Positions 25,470 to 35,309 of a stretch of DNA of 64,000 bases are shown piece after piece. The notes beneath the pieces are model-generated. The model saw nothing but the letters and a program-made list of their open reading frames with translations. It did no database searches and was not told the DNA's origin. The position numbers and the translations under genes were made by a program. Source of the stretch: Lutibacter litoralis (GTDB lineage Bacteria > Bacteroidota > Bacteroidia > Flavobacteriales > Flavobacteriaceae); contig NZ_BMNS01000005.1 of assembly GCF_014646675.1 (NCBI RefSeq), positions 25,293-89,292 of the forward strand. Direction: 5' to 3'. Position 1 is the stretch's first letter. Each line of letters begins with the position of its first letter.

Positions 25470-27095
25470 CTATTTTTTTGATACTAAATAAAACTGTCTT
25501 ATTAAACGTTCTTTATTTTTTGAGCCTACATTCAGATTATAGGTTTCGGTTAATTTTAAGATATAATTTTCTGATAATTGTGTGGTAATTTTTTTAACAT
25601 CTTCATTCATAATTAAAATGCCAAAATTAGCTTCCGAAGGGATATTTAATTGTTCATTCTTGTAGATGTCTTTTAAAAATCCGTTGTAATCCCAAAGAAG
25701 TTCAGGTGTAATTGCTCCTATAGAATAGGTGTTAATATTATGTTGATTTTCAATAGAATGCAATGTATTTATAGCTTTAAAATCTTCATTTTTATTAATC
25801 GATTTTGAAATTGGCAACCCAAATAAAAATATAGAAACCATAAATAAAACGGTTAGGTAAAACACAATTTTAAACTTCTTTGTAACCAAGAACTTTAGAA
25901 TTAAAACACCAATTATTAAACTAGCAATTGAAGTTAAAATATAATTCAACATATAAGTATTAAAATTGTCTTTTAAAATTATATACAATCCAAATGGTAG
26001 CGCAATTGCAGTAACTGCGATCAGTCCAAAATTAAAATATACAGGAATTGTTTCTTTTTTTGATGTTAATAAAGGAAATTTCTGCATTAAATATTGAATA
26101 TAAAACCCTGTATTTAGTGCTAATGGAATTAATACGGGCATTAAATAGCGCGCCTTCTTTTCAGGGATTGAAGACAATAATATAACAGCAATTATTGTCC
26201 ACCAAAACGTAAATTTATATACTTTTTTGTTTTGTACTCGTTTTATTAAGTAAGGATATAATAAACTAATAAACGCAGGAATGGTCCATAAACCAGACTG
26301 TGTAAAAAAGCTCCAGTAATAATAAAAAGGCTTTACATTATAACTGCTCCAGTTTCCAGTTTCTTTGGTTGCAATTTCTAAAAAAGCTTGAGTATCCACA
26401 ATTCTAACATATAAGAACCACCAACTTCCAATTGCTAAAAATAATATAACACACAGTACAAAAGGAATTATTTTTGGTTTAAAGTTTTTAAATTTAAAAA
26501 CAATACCATAAGAAATTAGAAAAGGTAAAAAAACTGCAAATAAAGAAACAGGCCCTTTACTCATAATAGAAAATCCGATAAATATGGAGGCTAAAATTGC
26601 TTGTTTCCATTTAGATTGTTCTGCTTCAAAAAATTGATATAGATTATACAATCCTGCAAACATAAATCCGTGTGCAAAAATGTCCCAAGGAGCTTCGTTT
26701 ATAATTCCAAAAACATAAAAAGAGGTTATTAAAATTAAACTATTCTGGAAACTATGCTTTTTTGAAAGTTCTAATTTTAATGAAAAATAATAACTAAAAA
26801 TACCTAAAAATAATACCATTAATGCGGCAGGTAGTCGTAATACAAATAAGCTTTTCATGCCAAATATTAATCCAGAAATAGCTGTCAACCATGTTGGTAA
26901 AGGGGGTTTTTGGTACCTTGCTTCATCATTCATAGTAGTTAGTAACCAATTGTTGTCTTGAACCATTTCACGTGCCGTAATAAAATTACGTGCCTCCATA
27001 ATGGTAACATTTGGAACGTCCAAATGGATTAATAACATCAGAACAATTACTATTGATAGTGTTGCAATTGGATATTTTTCTATAGTTTTGATCAT
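25470..27095 (-). CDS. GT39 (ArnT/PMT-like) membrane glycosyltransferase
   Basis: This 541-residue GT39-family transferase has about 12 membrane helices, of the type that moves a sugar from undecaprenyl phosphate onto lipid A or protein. The N-terminal periplasmic loop has the expected LDVPNVTIMEARNFITAREMVQ with acidic residues and QKPPLPTWLTAI, matching the E-A-R and KPPL-W motifs of ArnT-like enzymes. It lies 6 bp after a second GT39 gene. The acceptor and sugar cannot be told from sequence. Confidence 0.87.
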   Translation of the reverse strand: MIKTIEKYPIATLSIVIVLMLLIHLDVPNVTIMEARNFITAREMVQDNNWLLTTMNDEARYQKPPLPTWLTAISGLIFGMKSLFVLRLPAALMVLFLGIFSYYFSLKLELSKKHSFQNSLILITSFYVFGIINEAPWDIFAHGFMFAGLYNLYQFFEAEQSKWKQAILASIFIGFSIMSKGPVSLFAVFLPFLISYGIVFKFKNFKPKIIPFVLCVILFLAIGSWWFLYVRIVDTQAFLEIATKETGNWSSYNVKPFYYYWSFFTQSGLWTIPAFISLLYPYLIKRVQNKKVYKFTFWWTIIAVILLSSIPEKKARYLMPVLIPLALNTGFYIQYLMQKFPLLTSKKETIPVYFNFGLIAVTAIALPFGLYIILKDNFNTYMLNYILTSIASLIIGVLILKFLVTKKFKIVFYLTVLFMVSIFLFGLPISKSINKNEDFKAINTLHSIENQHNINTYSIGAITPELLWDYNGFLKDIYKNEQLNIPSEANFGILIMNEDVKKITTQLSENYILKLTETYNLNVGSKNKERLIRQFYLVSKK

Positions 27096-27101
27096 TACAA
27101 A

Positions 27102-28502
27102 TTAGTTGAAAATATAGATACTTTTTTTATAATTGGATTCTAACTCTTTTAATAATTTCATATTTTCCTTATCAATATTTTTAATTTTTTTATGAGGTAT
27201 AATTATTAAAAAAGATTTTTTGGAATTTATGTTTTTTGATAAATCTGCATTATTTTCTATAGTTTTTAAACTTCCTTTTGAGTAAAACTGACCCGAATAA
27301 CTTTTGTTTTCCCAATGATACAAAGGAAGGTTTTTATCACTATTATTTTCAATAAAAAATTTATCAGAATTAATATAAAAAGCTGGTTTTTTTGTAAAAA
27401 CAGCAGCTGTGTATATAAAAATTGCCAATAATGGAATACTTAAAGCTATTTTAATAATTCTTTTTTTGTGCGTTGTTTCTTCCCAAAAATGTGTTATTAA
27501 TAAGGCAATTGGAACCATAACAGGCATAATATAAGGGTGAATTAAACTCTTAGAAACAGTAAAAAATATTGGAGTCCATAAAATCCAAAAAAGTAAAAAT
27601 GCAACCCATTTATTTTTTAATAAAATAGCTTTGTTTTTCCAAACTTTTATTGCAAGAATTTGAATCCAAGGAATTGCAAAAAGAAATAAAAAGACCCAAA
27701 TCATTCCCATAGGTTGTGATTTTGGAAACCCGTATTTATCACCTTTCCAACCAGAGCTTAAAAAGCGTTTAAAATGTTCACCAACAATAAAATAATTAAA
27801 AAAACCAGGTGTTTTTTGTTCTGCTAAATAATACCAAGGTATTGCAACTAAACCTGTTATTAAAATTCCTAAAACCCAAGGAAGTGACTTCCAAACAGTT
27901 TTGTATTGTTTAAAAATAACCATCCATACAAAAATTGGAGGCGCAGTTAATATAATTATAATAGGACCTTTTGCTAATAAACCCAGTCCTAAACCAATAA
28001 AAAAGAGGTATTTCCAGAAATTTTGTGCTATATTATGGATGCCTTCCCAAAAAGAAATCATTACTAAAGTAACACAAAAAGCCAATGCTGTGTCTGTTGA
28101 AACTACACCAGTATGTAATAAAAATTCAGGTATCGTTAATAAAATTAAAGCTGGAAGTAAAAAATCCAACCCTTTGCGTTTTGCATATTTTCCAATTAAT
28201 AAAACAATTATAATATTTAATAACAAATAGGGAAATCTGGCCGCAAATTCATTAACTCCAAAAATATTAAAACTTAAGGCAGAAAGCCACGTAGATAATG
28301 GTGGTTTCGCCCAAAATGGAACTCCGTAATCTATCTGTAAAGTAGTCCAATTGTTAGTTTCTGCCATTATTCTGGCAATTTCAGCATACCGAGCTTCTGT
28401 TTTATCCATTAAGGGAATGGCATAATTTAAGAAGGCCCTAATTAAAATTAATATGCTAACCCAAAAAGTATAAGGATTGATTTTTTTTGAGAATAACATC
28501 AT
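27102..28502 (-). CDS. GT39 (ArnT/PMT-like) membrane glycosyltransferase
   Basis: This 466-residue polytopic protein is paralogous to the next gene. The first periplasmic loop has PLMDKTEARYAEIARIMAETNNW (about residues 30-52) and PFWAKPPLSTWLSAL, the ArnT-type acceptor/donor signature with DKTEARY. About ten to twelve helices follow. It starts 2 bp after the GT2 gene upstream, a tight pairing. A GT2 enzyme that charges undecaprenyl phosphate, followed by GT39 transferases, is the usual logic for lipid A sugar addition. The sugar identity is unknown. Confidence 0.88.
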   Translation of the reverse strand: MMLFSKKINPYTFWVSILILIRAFLNYAIPLMDKTEARYAEIARIMAETNNWTTLQIDYGVPFWAKPPLSTWLSALSFNIFGVNEFAARFPYLLLNIIIVLLIGKYAKRKGLDFLLPALILLTIPEFLLHTGVVSTDTALAFCVTLVMISFWEGIHNIAQNFWKYLFFIGLGLGLLAKGPIIIILTAPPIFVWMVIFKQYKTVWKSLPWVLGILITGLVAIPWYYLAEQKTPGFFNYFIVGEHFKRFLSSGWKGDKYGFPKSQPMGMIWVFLFLFAIPWIQILAIKVWKNKAILLKNKWVAFLLFWILWTPIFFTVSKSLIHPYIMPVMVPIALLITHFWEETTHKKRIIKIALSIPLLAIFIYTAAVFTKKPAFYINSDKFFIENNSDKNLPLYHWENKSYSGQFYSKGSLKTIENNADLSKNINSKKSFLIIIPHKKIKNIDKENMKLLKELESNYKKSIYIFN

Positions 28503-28504
28503 AA

Positions 28505-29263
28505 TTAAGTTACGTTATTTTTAAGTGGTCTATATGTTTTACGTATTTGATACAAATCGAGCCAAAGTTTAAAAAAATAAGTCATTTTTACTTTAGATTC
28601 ATCGTAATCTATCCAAGATTTTAAGGGAATTTCTCTAGCAATAACAGACATTTGCTCTTCGTTGTATAGTTTAATGATACGATGAAATATCTCGACATCA
28701 AATAACCATTTAGAAATAAATTTTTCTGAAAAAACTTCTTTAGAGAGATCTCTATTAAATATTTTGCAACCACATTGTGTGTCGTAAATATTTAATTTTA
28801 ATTGGTTAGAAATTAAAGTAGCAATTACTCTACCAATATAATGACGTGTTTTTTTTCGGTCTATTATAGTATCTATTTTTGAAATTCTTGAACCAAAAGC
28901 CAACACAATCTCAGAGTTAACATGTTCACTAATTTCAACACATTCTTCTAAAGTTGTTGCCAAATCAGCATCTAAATAAGCAATTTTTTGAAAATTATAG
29001 TTTGCGATACAATGCTTAAATCCAGATCTAACAGTTTCTGCCTTTCCCGAATTTTTAACCATAGAAATAGCAGCAACATTATTTTGGAAATTTGATTTAA
29101 TTTTTTTGAGAACTTGCAATGTATTATCATTAGAACCATCATTTACGAAACAAATCAATACATGTTTATTAGTTTTTAAAAAAGAAGAATAACGTGCTAT
29201 GTTGAGCCTTTTTTCTTCATTGTAACACGGAATTACAATGCATAATTGAAATGAATCTAGCAT
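28505..29263 (-). CDS. GT2-family polyprenyl-phosphate glycosyltransferase
   Basis: This is a 252-residue cytoplasmic GT-A fold enzyme similar to dolichyl-phosphate beta-glucosyltransferases. It contains CIVIPCYNEEKRL (residues 8-20), FVNDGSNDNT, the metal-binding IAYLDADLATT and the acceptor motif YDTQCGCKIFNRDL. These predict transfer of a hexose from a nucleotide sugar to undecaprenyl phosphate. No C-terminal membrane anchor is visible. It immediately precedes the two GT39 genes, which would use its product. Confidence 0.85.
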   Translation of the reverse strand: MLDSFQLCIVIPCYNEEKRLNIARYSSFLKTNKHVLICFVNDGSNDNTLQVLKKIKSNFQNNVAAISMVKNSGKAETVRSGFKHCIANYNFQKIAYLDADLATTLEECVEISEHVNSEIVLAFGSRISKIDTIIDRKKTRHYIGRVIATLISNQLKLNIYDTQCGCKIFNRDLSKEVFSEKFISKWLFDVEIFHRIIKLYNEEQMSVIAREIPLKSWIDYDESKVKMTYFFKLWLDLYQIRKTYRPLKNNVT

Positions 29264-29374
29264 TCTTTAAATTGGTTTTAACATGTTTTAATTGCGTAGA
29301 AATTATCAAAAATTAAAAATATTCAAGAATTTTTAAATAATTCTAAGAAATTAATGATACAAATATAAAATTTA

Positions 29375-29998
29375 CTATTTAATCTCTTTTCTTAATATTA
29401 AAATATTCCTAAAATATATTACGGAGCCCATTAAATGTCCTAATAAAAGTACAGGATCCTTTCTTAAAATAGCGTAAATTAAAATTAAAATAGACCCCAT
29501 TAAACTCAATAACCAAAAACCGAAGGGTAAAGAGGATGCTTTATTTTTTTCTGAATATAGCCATTGATATACAAAACGTAAAGTAAAAATTACTTGAGCG
29601 ACACTTCCTAAAATTAGTAGCCATAACGGAATTGCATCGTTTCTAAACAATTTATCAATATCGTATGTATTGTTATTGTAGGAGTAAATCACCAATAAAA
29701 TAGGAAAAATTAATAAAAACCATTGTAATAATTTTGGTGCTTTATTCCATTGACCTTGTAGCTGTAAGTTTCTAATATAAATAAAATAGGTAAGTGCTTG
29801 ACCAAGCATTATAGCAAAATCGTTCCGCAAATAACCATATACAAATAATAAAAACGAAGCGATTAAGCTTAATTTCCAAAATAGGGAAGGAGTTAATACT
29901 TTTTTACTTTTTTCAGATAATATCCATTGTAAAATTAACCTGCCCGAAAATAATAATTGTGCAAAAAAACCAACAGTGTATATTATCCAATCGCTCAT
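29375..29998 (-). CDS. Tandem LAB_N (lipid A biosynthesis N-terminal) membrane protein
   Basis: The 207-residue protein contains two copies of the LAB_N domain (PF07578 type), each with three helices. Copy one has WIIYTVGFFAQLLFSGRLILQW, SEKSKKVLTPSLFWKLS and YGYLRNDFAIMLGQALTYFIYIRNL. Copy two has LGSVAQVIFTLRFVYQWLYSEK, LPFGFWLLS and YAILRKDPVLLLGHLMGSVIYFRNI. In other bacteria a single LAB_N precedes LpxB or stands alone beside glycosyltransferases. Its start overlaps the upstream GT2 by 1 bp. A transporter- or flippase-like role for a sugar-lipid intermediate is plausible but unproven. Confidence 0.85.
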   Translation of the reverse strand: MSDWIIYTVGFFAQLLFSGRLILQWILSEKSKKVLTPSLFWKLSLIASFLLFVYGYLRNDFAIMLGQALTYFIYIRNLQLQGQWNKAPKLLQWFLLIFPILLVIYSYNNNTYDIDKLFRNDAIPLWLLILGSVAQVIFTLRFVYQWLYSEKNKASSLPFGFWLLSLMGSILILIYAILRKDPVLLLGHLMGSVIYFRNILILRKEIK

Positions 29999-30711
29999 TA
30001 TCCTTTTTTAGCGATGTTGTAATTAATGTATTTTTTCTTCATCCATAAATATGCAAAACAATCCATTAATGGCCCAATAAGTCGGTTCCATAAACCATAT
30101 TTTGCTTCGCCTGCAATTCTTGGAAAATGTTGTACCGGAATTTGTTTTATTTTGCCATTTTGCAATAAAATCATAGCTGGTAAAAACCGATGTAAACCTT
30201 TAAACATCGGTATGTTTTTAGCATATTGAGTTTTTATAACTTTTAGTGGACAGCCAGTATCGTCCATTCCGTCTTGTGTAAACGAGCGTCTAATTCCGTT
30301 TGCAATTGTAGATGACATATTTTTTATGAAAGAGTCTTTTCTATTTGCTCTTACACCGGTAACTAAATCGTAGTTTTCAATTTCTTTTAATAAAAGGTTA
30401 AAATCTTCTGGAGCAGTTTGTAAATCGGAATCTATATAACCAACCAATTCTGTATCAACATTTTTAAAACCAGCAGTGATTGCTGCACTTAGTCCACAAT
30501 TTTTTTCAAAATTAATAAAGTCAAAATCAGAATTGTTAGTGCAAATTTCTTCAATTAATTGTTGGCTATTGTCTTTACTTCCATCATTTACAAACAATAC
30601 TTTTGTTTTTTTTGAAGCAATTTTAATATAATTAGACAGTTCTTGTTCTACGCGTTTTAAATTGTCTTCTTCATTATAAACAGGAACAATTATTGTAAAT
30701 TGATAACTCAT
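29998..30711 (-). CDS. GT2-family glycosyltransferase, ArnC/DPM-like
   Basis: This 237-residue transferase resembles undecaprenyl-phosphate sugar transferases. Visible motifs are TIIVPVYNEEDNL (residues 6-18), LFVNDGSKDNS, VGYIDSDLQTAPEDF (metal-binding DxD), GVRANRKDS and DTGCPLKVIKT. The last block aligns with the acceptor-site region of ArnC/DPM1 enzymes. It lacks the two C-terminal helices of ArnC. It begins the minus-strand cluster and shares one base with the LAB_N gene. It likely loads a sugar onto undecaprenyl phosphate. Confidence 0.85.
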   Translation of the reverse strand: MSYQFTIIVPVYNEEDNLKRVEQELSNYIKIASKKTKVLFVNDGSKDNSQQLIEEICTNNSDFDFINFEKNCGLSAAITAGFKNVDTELVGYIDSDLQTAPEDFNLLLKEIENYDLVTGVRANRKDSFIKNMSSTIANGIRRSFTQDGMDDTGCPLKVIKTQYAKNIPMFKGLHRFLPAMILLQNGKIKQIPVQHFPRIAGEAKYGLWNRLIGPLMDCFAYLWMKKKYINYNIAKKG

Positions 30712-30847
30712 TATTTATTGTATGATTTTATAATTTAGGCTGAACCTCAAGCTCAATAAAATTTCGGTAAATTTAAAATATTTATTTTGATAAAAATGCA
30801 ACGCTTTAAATAATGTTTCGTCTTTATAAATAGAAGTAACCAACTAA

Positions 30848-31396
30848 ATGAGTAAAACGTTTTTTTTAACTAACAAGATTGTTGAAGATTGCAAGCAAAA
30901 CAATCGGAAAGCACAAATGCAATTGTACGATTTGTATTGTGAAGCAATGTTCACCATAGCACTCAGGTATGTGAAAGATAGTTTTGTTGCTGAAGATATG
31001 ACGCAAGATGCATTTATAAAAGTTTTTAAGAGCATTAAAACCTTTAAAGGTGAAGTTACTATAGGCGCTTGGATTAAAAGAATTGTAATCAATCAATGCA
31101 TTGATTATTTGAAAAAGAAAAGAATAGAGTTGGTGTCAATTGAAGAAAAAGAACTAACCATTTCGGATGATGCTAATTGGGCAGTTAACGAAGAAGTTAC
31201 AACAGATATAGTAGTTTCAGCAATAAACAGTTTACCCGAAAAATACAAAGTAGTTTTAAACTTGTATTTAATTGAAGGTTATGATCATCAGGAAATTGCA
31301 CAGGTGTTAAAAATTACTGAAGTTACTTCAAGATCGCAGTTAATGCGTGGTAAAAACAAATTAAAAAATGAATTAAAAGCGTATAATTATGTCTAA
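30848..31396 (+). CDS. ECF-type RNA polymerase sigma factor (module 1)
   Basis: This is a 182-residue sigma-70-family factor with only regions 2 and 4. Region 2 covers about residues 20-90 (YVKDSFVAEDMTQDAFIKVF, GAWIKRIVINQCIDYLKK). Region 4 covers about 125-178 (LPEKYKVVLNLYLIEGYDHQEIAQVL, SRSQLMRGKNKLKNEL). It heads an operon with an anti-sigma-like protein (8-bp overlap) and a secreted DUF4097-type protein (20-bp overlap). It is clearly paralogous to the sigma factor at 39782-40339. Such factors are normally held by the adjacent membrane protein until an envelope signal arrives. Confidence 0.93.
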   Translation: MSKTFFLTNKIVEDCKQNNRKAQMQLYDLYCEAMFTIALRYVKDSFVAEDMTQDAFIKVFKSIKTFKGEVTIGAWIKRIVINQCIDYLKKKRIELVSIEEKELTISDDANWAVNEEVTTDIVVSAINSLPEKYKVVLNLYLIEGYDHQEIAQVLKITEVTSRSQLMRGKNKLKNELKAYNYV

Positions 31397-31946
31397 AGAT
31401 TTAAGAGAAGTATTGAAAAAGAAGCCTATTGGTTCAGAGAAACTCTCAAAAAATCATAGAAGAAATTTTGAAGCAAAACTGAAGAATGAAATGCATACTT
31501 CAAGAAATAAAAACTATCAATTTTTAAAAACAGCAGCTTCATTTTTGATACTTATTGGCTTAGGAACAAGTATGTTTTATATTTTAAATTCAACAAAAGA
31601 CATTCCAGTTGAAACAGCTAGAATTAAAAGTTTAGGAAGTATTTCGCCTGAATTTAGAAATATTGAAAATTACTATTTAGCAAGTATTCAAGCGGAAATT
31701 TCTGATTTAAATAAAACTTCAGAAAATAAAGAATTATTAGACAGTTATTTAGAAAAAATTAGTGAGTTGTCATTAGATTATAAGCAATTAACCAACAAGT
31801 TAAGTGCAGAAGGCTTAAATGAAAAAAACATTAATGCATTAATCGAAAATTTACAATTGCGGTTAAAATTAATGTATCAACTCAAAGAACAATTAAACGA
31901 TTTAAAAAACCTTAACAATTCAGAAAATGAAAACATATCTATATAA
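31389..31946 (+). CDS. Anti-sigma-factor-like membrane protein (module 1)
   Basis: This is a 185-residue protein with a cytoplasmic part of about 45 residues, one membrane helix (about 46-66) and a periplasmic helical region with coiled-coil character (about 85-180; SELSLDYKQLTNKL, NALIENLQLRLKLMYQLKEQLNDL). There is no zinc-binding anti-sigma motif. The cytoplasmic HRRNFEAKL motif recurs as HFNRFEARL in the partner at 39259-39801, and topology and length also match. Position directly after the sigma gene supports an anti-sigma role; this is inferred, not shown by a known domain. Confidence 0.75.
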   Translation: MSKDLREVLKKKPIGSEKLSKNHRRNFEAKLKNEMHTSRNKNYQFLKTAASFLILIGLGTSMFYILNSTKDIPVETARIKSLGSISPEFRNIENYYLASIQAEISDLNKTSENKELLDSYLEKISELSLDYKQLTNKLSAEGLNEKNINALIENLQLRLKLMYQLKEQLNDLKNLNNSENENISI

Positions 31947-33414
31947 ATTAACAACTTTTTTATTATTGTTTACGGTTGTTATAAACGCACAAACTTTTGA
32001 TAAAAAAATAAAAGAGAATTTTAAAGTAAACTCTGATGTGGAAATTGTGATAAACGCTTCTTATACAGATGTTGAAATAGAAACTTGGAACAGAAATGAA
32101 GTGTCTATTGAAGCAGTTATGGAAGTTTCTGGAGTAAAAAATAGTGAAGCAGATAAATTACTTAAAGAATGGAAGTTTGAAGCGCTAGGAAACAAAAATA
32201 CTGTTAAAATAAATTCAGCTTCAGGTAATTTGGATTTCAGTTTCAACTTTGATTTTCCTGAATTTGAGATTTCCAATGTTGAAATACCTGAATTTGATTT
32301 TAATTTCCCTGAAATTGAACTTCCAGAGATGCCCGAATTTCCTGAAATGGAATTTGATTATGAAGCATATAAAATGGATTCTACGTATTTAAAAAAATAT
32401 AAAATGCAAATTGCTGAACACGTAGATAAATTTAAAAACAGCGATTGGAAAAAACAATTAGATTCTATGAGAAATTCATCAGAGTTTAAAAAGGCAATGG
32501 AAGAATTAAAAAAAGCTTCAAAAGAAATGGCAAAAGAGGTGAAAGCATTTCAAAATTCAGAAGAATTTAAGCAAACAATGTTAGAAGCCAAAAAGTTATT
32601 AGAACAAGCCAGACTAGAAACTCTTGAAAATAGAGATGAAATTTTAGAACAAGTAAAATTAACTAAAGAAGTAACTAAAGTTGCAATTGAAGAGCTTAAG
32701 AGAATGAAAGATGAGGGTAAATTAGATTCACTTAAAAATTATAGCGAAACTACTTATTTTAACTTGAACAGAGCTCACAATTCAAAAGTAAAAATTAAAA
32801 AACACTTAAAAATTAAGGTTCCAAAAAAAGCAACATTTAATTTAAATGTAAGGCACGGTAAAGTAACTATTCCAGAGTCTAATAAGAAAATGTCAGCAAA
32901 TATGAGCTATGGAAATTTTGTTGGAGGAATTATAAATGGAGAAAATAATGAACTTATGTTTGCTAATTCGCCAGTATCAATTAACTCTTTAATTTCAAGT
33001 AATATTACGTTAAAAAATGTTCCAAACTCAGTGTTTGGAACATTTGAAAATGTAAACTTATTTTCAAATTCATCAAATGTTGTAATTCATAAAATTAGTA
33101 ATAATGTAACTTTAAATCAAAAATTCGGAAATATAATAGTCAATGATATTGATTTAGATTTTAAAATCTTAAATCTAAATTTTGAGTATACAAAAGCAAC
33201 TATTCCATTAGAAAAAATAGAAGCAAATTATACGTTAGATACTTCAAAAAGTAATATAAATACGGTTTCAGAAAACTCAGATTTTTTAAAAAATGAATTT
33301 ATGAAAATTTTAAAAAAACATGAAACTAGTATTGAAGGAAGTTTTAAGAGTACTAAAAAAACTGAAAATACTATTAAATTAAAATCTAATTTCAGCACAG
33401 TTACTATTATCTAA
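31927..33414 (+). CDS. Secreted DUF4097-like protein with Phe/Pro/Glu-rich and coiled-coil insert (module 1)
   Basis: The 495-residue protein has a signal peptide (about 1-21, ending VINAQ). The first beta segment, ASYTDVEIETWNRNEVSIEAVM, aligns with NKYGNIGIATWNENRIVIKV of the module 2 protein. An unusual acidic stretch follows at about 106-145, built from repeated E-F/P units such as PEFEISNVEIPEFDF. Next comes a long charged helix (about 146-270), and then a C-terminal beta-solenoid of DUF4097 style. It overlaps the anti-sigma gene by 20 bp. It is likely exported and may be the envelope component sensed or produced by the sigma system. No enzymatic motif is visible. Confidence 0.75.
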   Translation: MKTYLYKLTTFLLLFTVVINAQTFDKKIKENFKVNSDVEIVINASYTDVEIETWNRNEVSIEAVMEVSGVKNSEADKLLKEWKFEALGNKNTVKINSASGNLDFSFNFDFPEFEISNVEIPEFDFNFPEIELPEMPEFPEMEFDYEAYKMDSTYLKKYKMQIAEHVDKFKNSDWKKQLDSMRNSSEFKKAMEELKKASKEMAKEVKAFQNSEEFKQTMLEAKKLLEQARLETLENRDEILEQVKLTKEVTKVAIEELKRMKDEGKLDSLKNYSETTYFNLNRAHNSKVKIKKHLKIKVPKKATFNLNVRHGKVTIPESNKKMSANMSYGNFVGGIINGENNELMFANSPVSINSLISSNITLKNVPNSVFGTFENVNLFSNSSNVVIHKISNNVTLNQKFGNIIVNDIDLDFKILNLNFEYTKATIPLEKIEANYTLDTSKSNINTVSENSDFLKNEFMKILKKHETSIEGSFKSTKKTENTIKLKSNFSTVTII

Positions 33415-33543
33415 TTATTATTAATCAATAGTTTAATTAAAAATTCATCTTTAAAATTTTATACTGTTAAAACCTTAATAGTATAAATTTTTCCGTTACA
33501 TAATTGTTATTATCTTTACAAATTCTAAAACAAATTATTTTTA

Positions 33544-35022
33544 ATGGAATTATACGAGTCAAATCAACTAAAAATATACAACTCTTTAAGTAAAACTAAA
33601 GAAATTTTCAAACCTGTAATACCTGGTAAAGTAGGAATGTATGTTTGCGGTCCTACTGTTTATAGCAATGTGCATTTAGGAAACGTGAGAACCTTTATGT
33701 CGTTCGATATGATTTTCCGTTATTTAAAACACTTAGGTTATAAAGTACGCTATGTGCGTAATATTACAGATGCTGGTCATTTAGAAAACGATGCAGATGC
33801 AGGTGAAGATCGTATTGCTAAAAAAGCACGATTAGAAGAAATTGAGCCAATGGAAGTGGTACAACGTTATACAGTGGATTTTCATGAAACCTTGCAAACT
33901 ATTAATAATTTGCCACCAAGTATTGAGCCAACCGCAACAGGACATATTGTAGAACAAATTGAAATTATTAAAGATATTTTAGCCAAAGGTTTGGCTTATG
34001 AGATAAACGGTTCTGTGTATTTTGATGTCTTAAAATATAATGAAACCGAACATTACGGAATTCTTTCAGGAAGAAATATTGAAGATTCTATTCACAATAC
34101 TAGAACTTTAGATGGACAATCTGAAAAGAAAAACCCACAAGATTTTGCGCTTTGGAAAAAAGCTGATGAACGCCATATTATGCGTTGGCCTTCTCCTTGG
34201 AGCGATGGTTTTCCAGGATGGCATTTAGAATGTTCAGCTATGAGTACAAAATATTTAGGTGAAACTTTTGATATTCACGGTGGTGGAATGGATTTAAAAT
34301 TTCCACATCATGAATGTGAAATAGCACAATCTAAAACTAATAATGGTGTAAACCCAGTTAATTATTGGATGCATGCAAATATGTTGATTTTAAACGGTCA
34401 GAAAATGGCAAAATCAACAGGGAATTATATTCTACCAAATGAAATATTTTCAGGTAATAATAAAATTTTAAGTAAAGCGTTTTCTCCTAGTGCTACACGT
34501 TTTTTTATGTTGCAAGCTAATTATAGAAGTATTTTAGATTTTACAAGTACTGGTTTAGAAGCATCGGAAAAAGGCTATATTAAACTAATTGAGGCTGTTA
34601 GTAATTTAGATAAAATTGAAGTTAGTAAAACATCTTCAATAGATGTTAAAGCTTGGAAACAAAAATGTTACGACGCAATGAATGACGATTTTAATACACC
34701 AGTTTTAATCGCAAATTTATTTGAGGCTGTAAAATTTGTAAATCTTTTAAACGAAAAGAAAGCAACAATTATTGAAGAAGATTTAGAAGAATTTAAAGGA
34801 ACAATTAACGCTTTTGTTTTTGATGTTTTAGGTTTGAAAAATGAACTTAAAGAAGATAGTTCAGATAAATTATCGGGCGTTGTTTCTATGCTAATTAAAA
34901 TGCGTAAAGATGCACGAGATAATAAAGATTGGGCGTTATCTGACAAGATTAGAGATGAATTAGCTGATTTAGGAATTCAACTAAAAGATGGAAAAGAAGG
35001 AACAACTTTTTCTGTAAACTAA
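33544..35022 (+). CDS. cysS: Cysteinyl-tRNA synthetase
   Basis: CysS charges tRNA-Cys. It is a class I synthetase: the zinc ligand Cys35 and HIGH-like HLGN (44-47) lie in [15 protein letters not shown]. Further zinc ligands are in WHLECSAMS and HHECEIAQS, and the KMSKS loop reads KMAKS. At 492 residues it is full length, with the usual C-terminal helical domain. yidD starts two bases after its stop codon, so the two are coupled. Confidence 0.97.
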   Translation: MELYESNQLKIYNSLSKTKEIFKPVIPGKVGMYVCGPTVYSNVHLGNVRTFMSFDMIFRYLKHLGYKVRYVRNITDAGHLENDADAGEDRIAKKARLEEIEPMEVVQRYTVDFHETLQTINNLPPSIEPTATGHIVEQIEIIKDILAKGLAYEINGSVYFDVLKYNETEHYGILSGRNIEDSIHNTRTLDGQSEKKNPQDFALWKKADERHIMRWPSPWSDGFPGWHLECSAMSTKYLGETFDIHGGGMDLKFPHHECEIAQSKTNNGVNPVNYWMHANMLILNGQKMAKSTGNYILPNEIFSGNNKILSKAFSPSATRFFMLQANYRSILDFTSTGLEASEKGYIKLIEAVSNLDKIEVSKTSSIDVKAWKQKCYDAMNDDFNTPVLIANLFEAVKFVNLLNEKKATIIEEDLEEFKGTINAFVFDVLGLKNELKEDSSDKLSGVVSMLIKMRKDARDNKDWALSDKIRDELADLGIQLKDGKEGTTFSVN

Positions 35023-35023
35023 A

Positions 35024-35281
35024 TTGAAAAGTGTAACAAAAATATTGGCAATACCTTTTATTTGGTTGGTGCGTTTTTACCAAGCTGCTATTTCGCCTTA
35101 TACACCATCAGCTTGTAGATATTCTCCAACATGTTCTAGTTATACATTAGAAGCTTTAAAAAAACACGGAGTTTTTAAAGGTGGTTGGTTGGCAATAAAA
35201 CGTATAGGTAGTTGTCATCCTTGGGGTGGAAGTGGTTACGATCCTGTTCCAGAAAAACTATCTAAAAAAGAGAAAAAATAA
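35024..35281 (+). CDS. yidD: Membrane protein insertion efficiency factor YidD
   Basis: YidD is a small peripheral membrane protein that aids YidC-dependent insertion. The family signature is complete: [20 protein letters not shown] (residues 18-37), [29 protein letters not shown]. The frame starts with TTG at 35024, two bases after cysS; there is no in-frame ATG before the conserved core, so TTG is the real start. The 85-residue length is typical. It is co-transcribed with cysS and followed 28 bp later by lgt, another envelope-protein maturation gene. Confidence 0.93.
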   Translation: MKSVTKILAIPFIWLVRFYQAAISPYTPSACRYSPTCSSYTLEALKKHGVFKGGWLAIKRIGSCHPWGGSGYDPVPEKLSKKEKK

Positions 35282-35309
35282 TTACAATTAAATTTTATAC
35301 ATTTTAACA

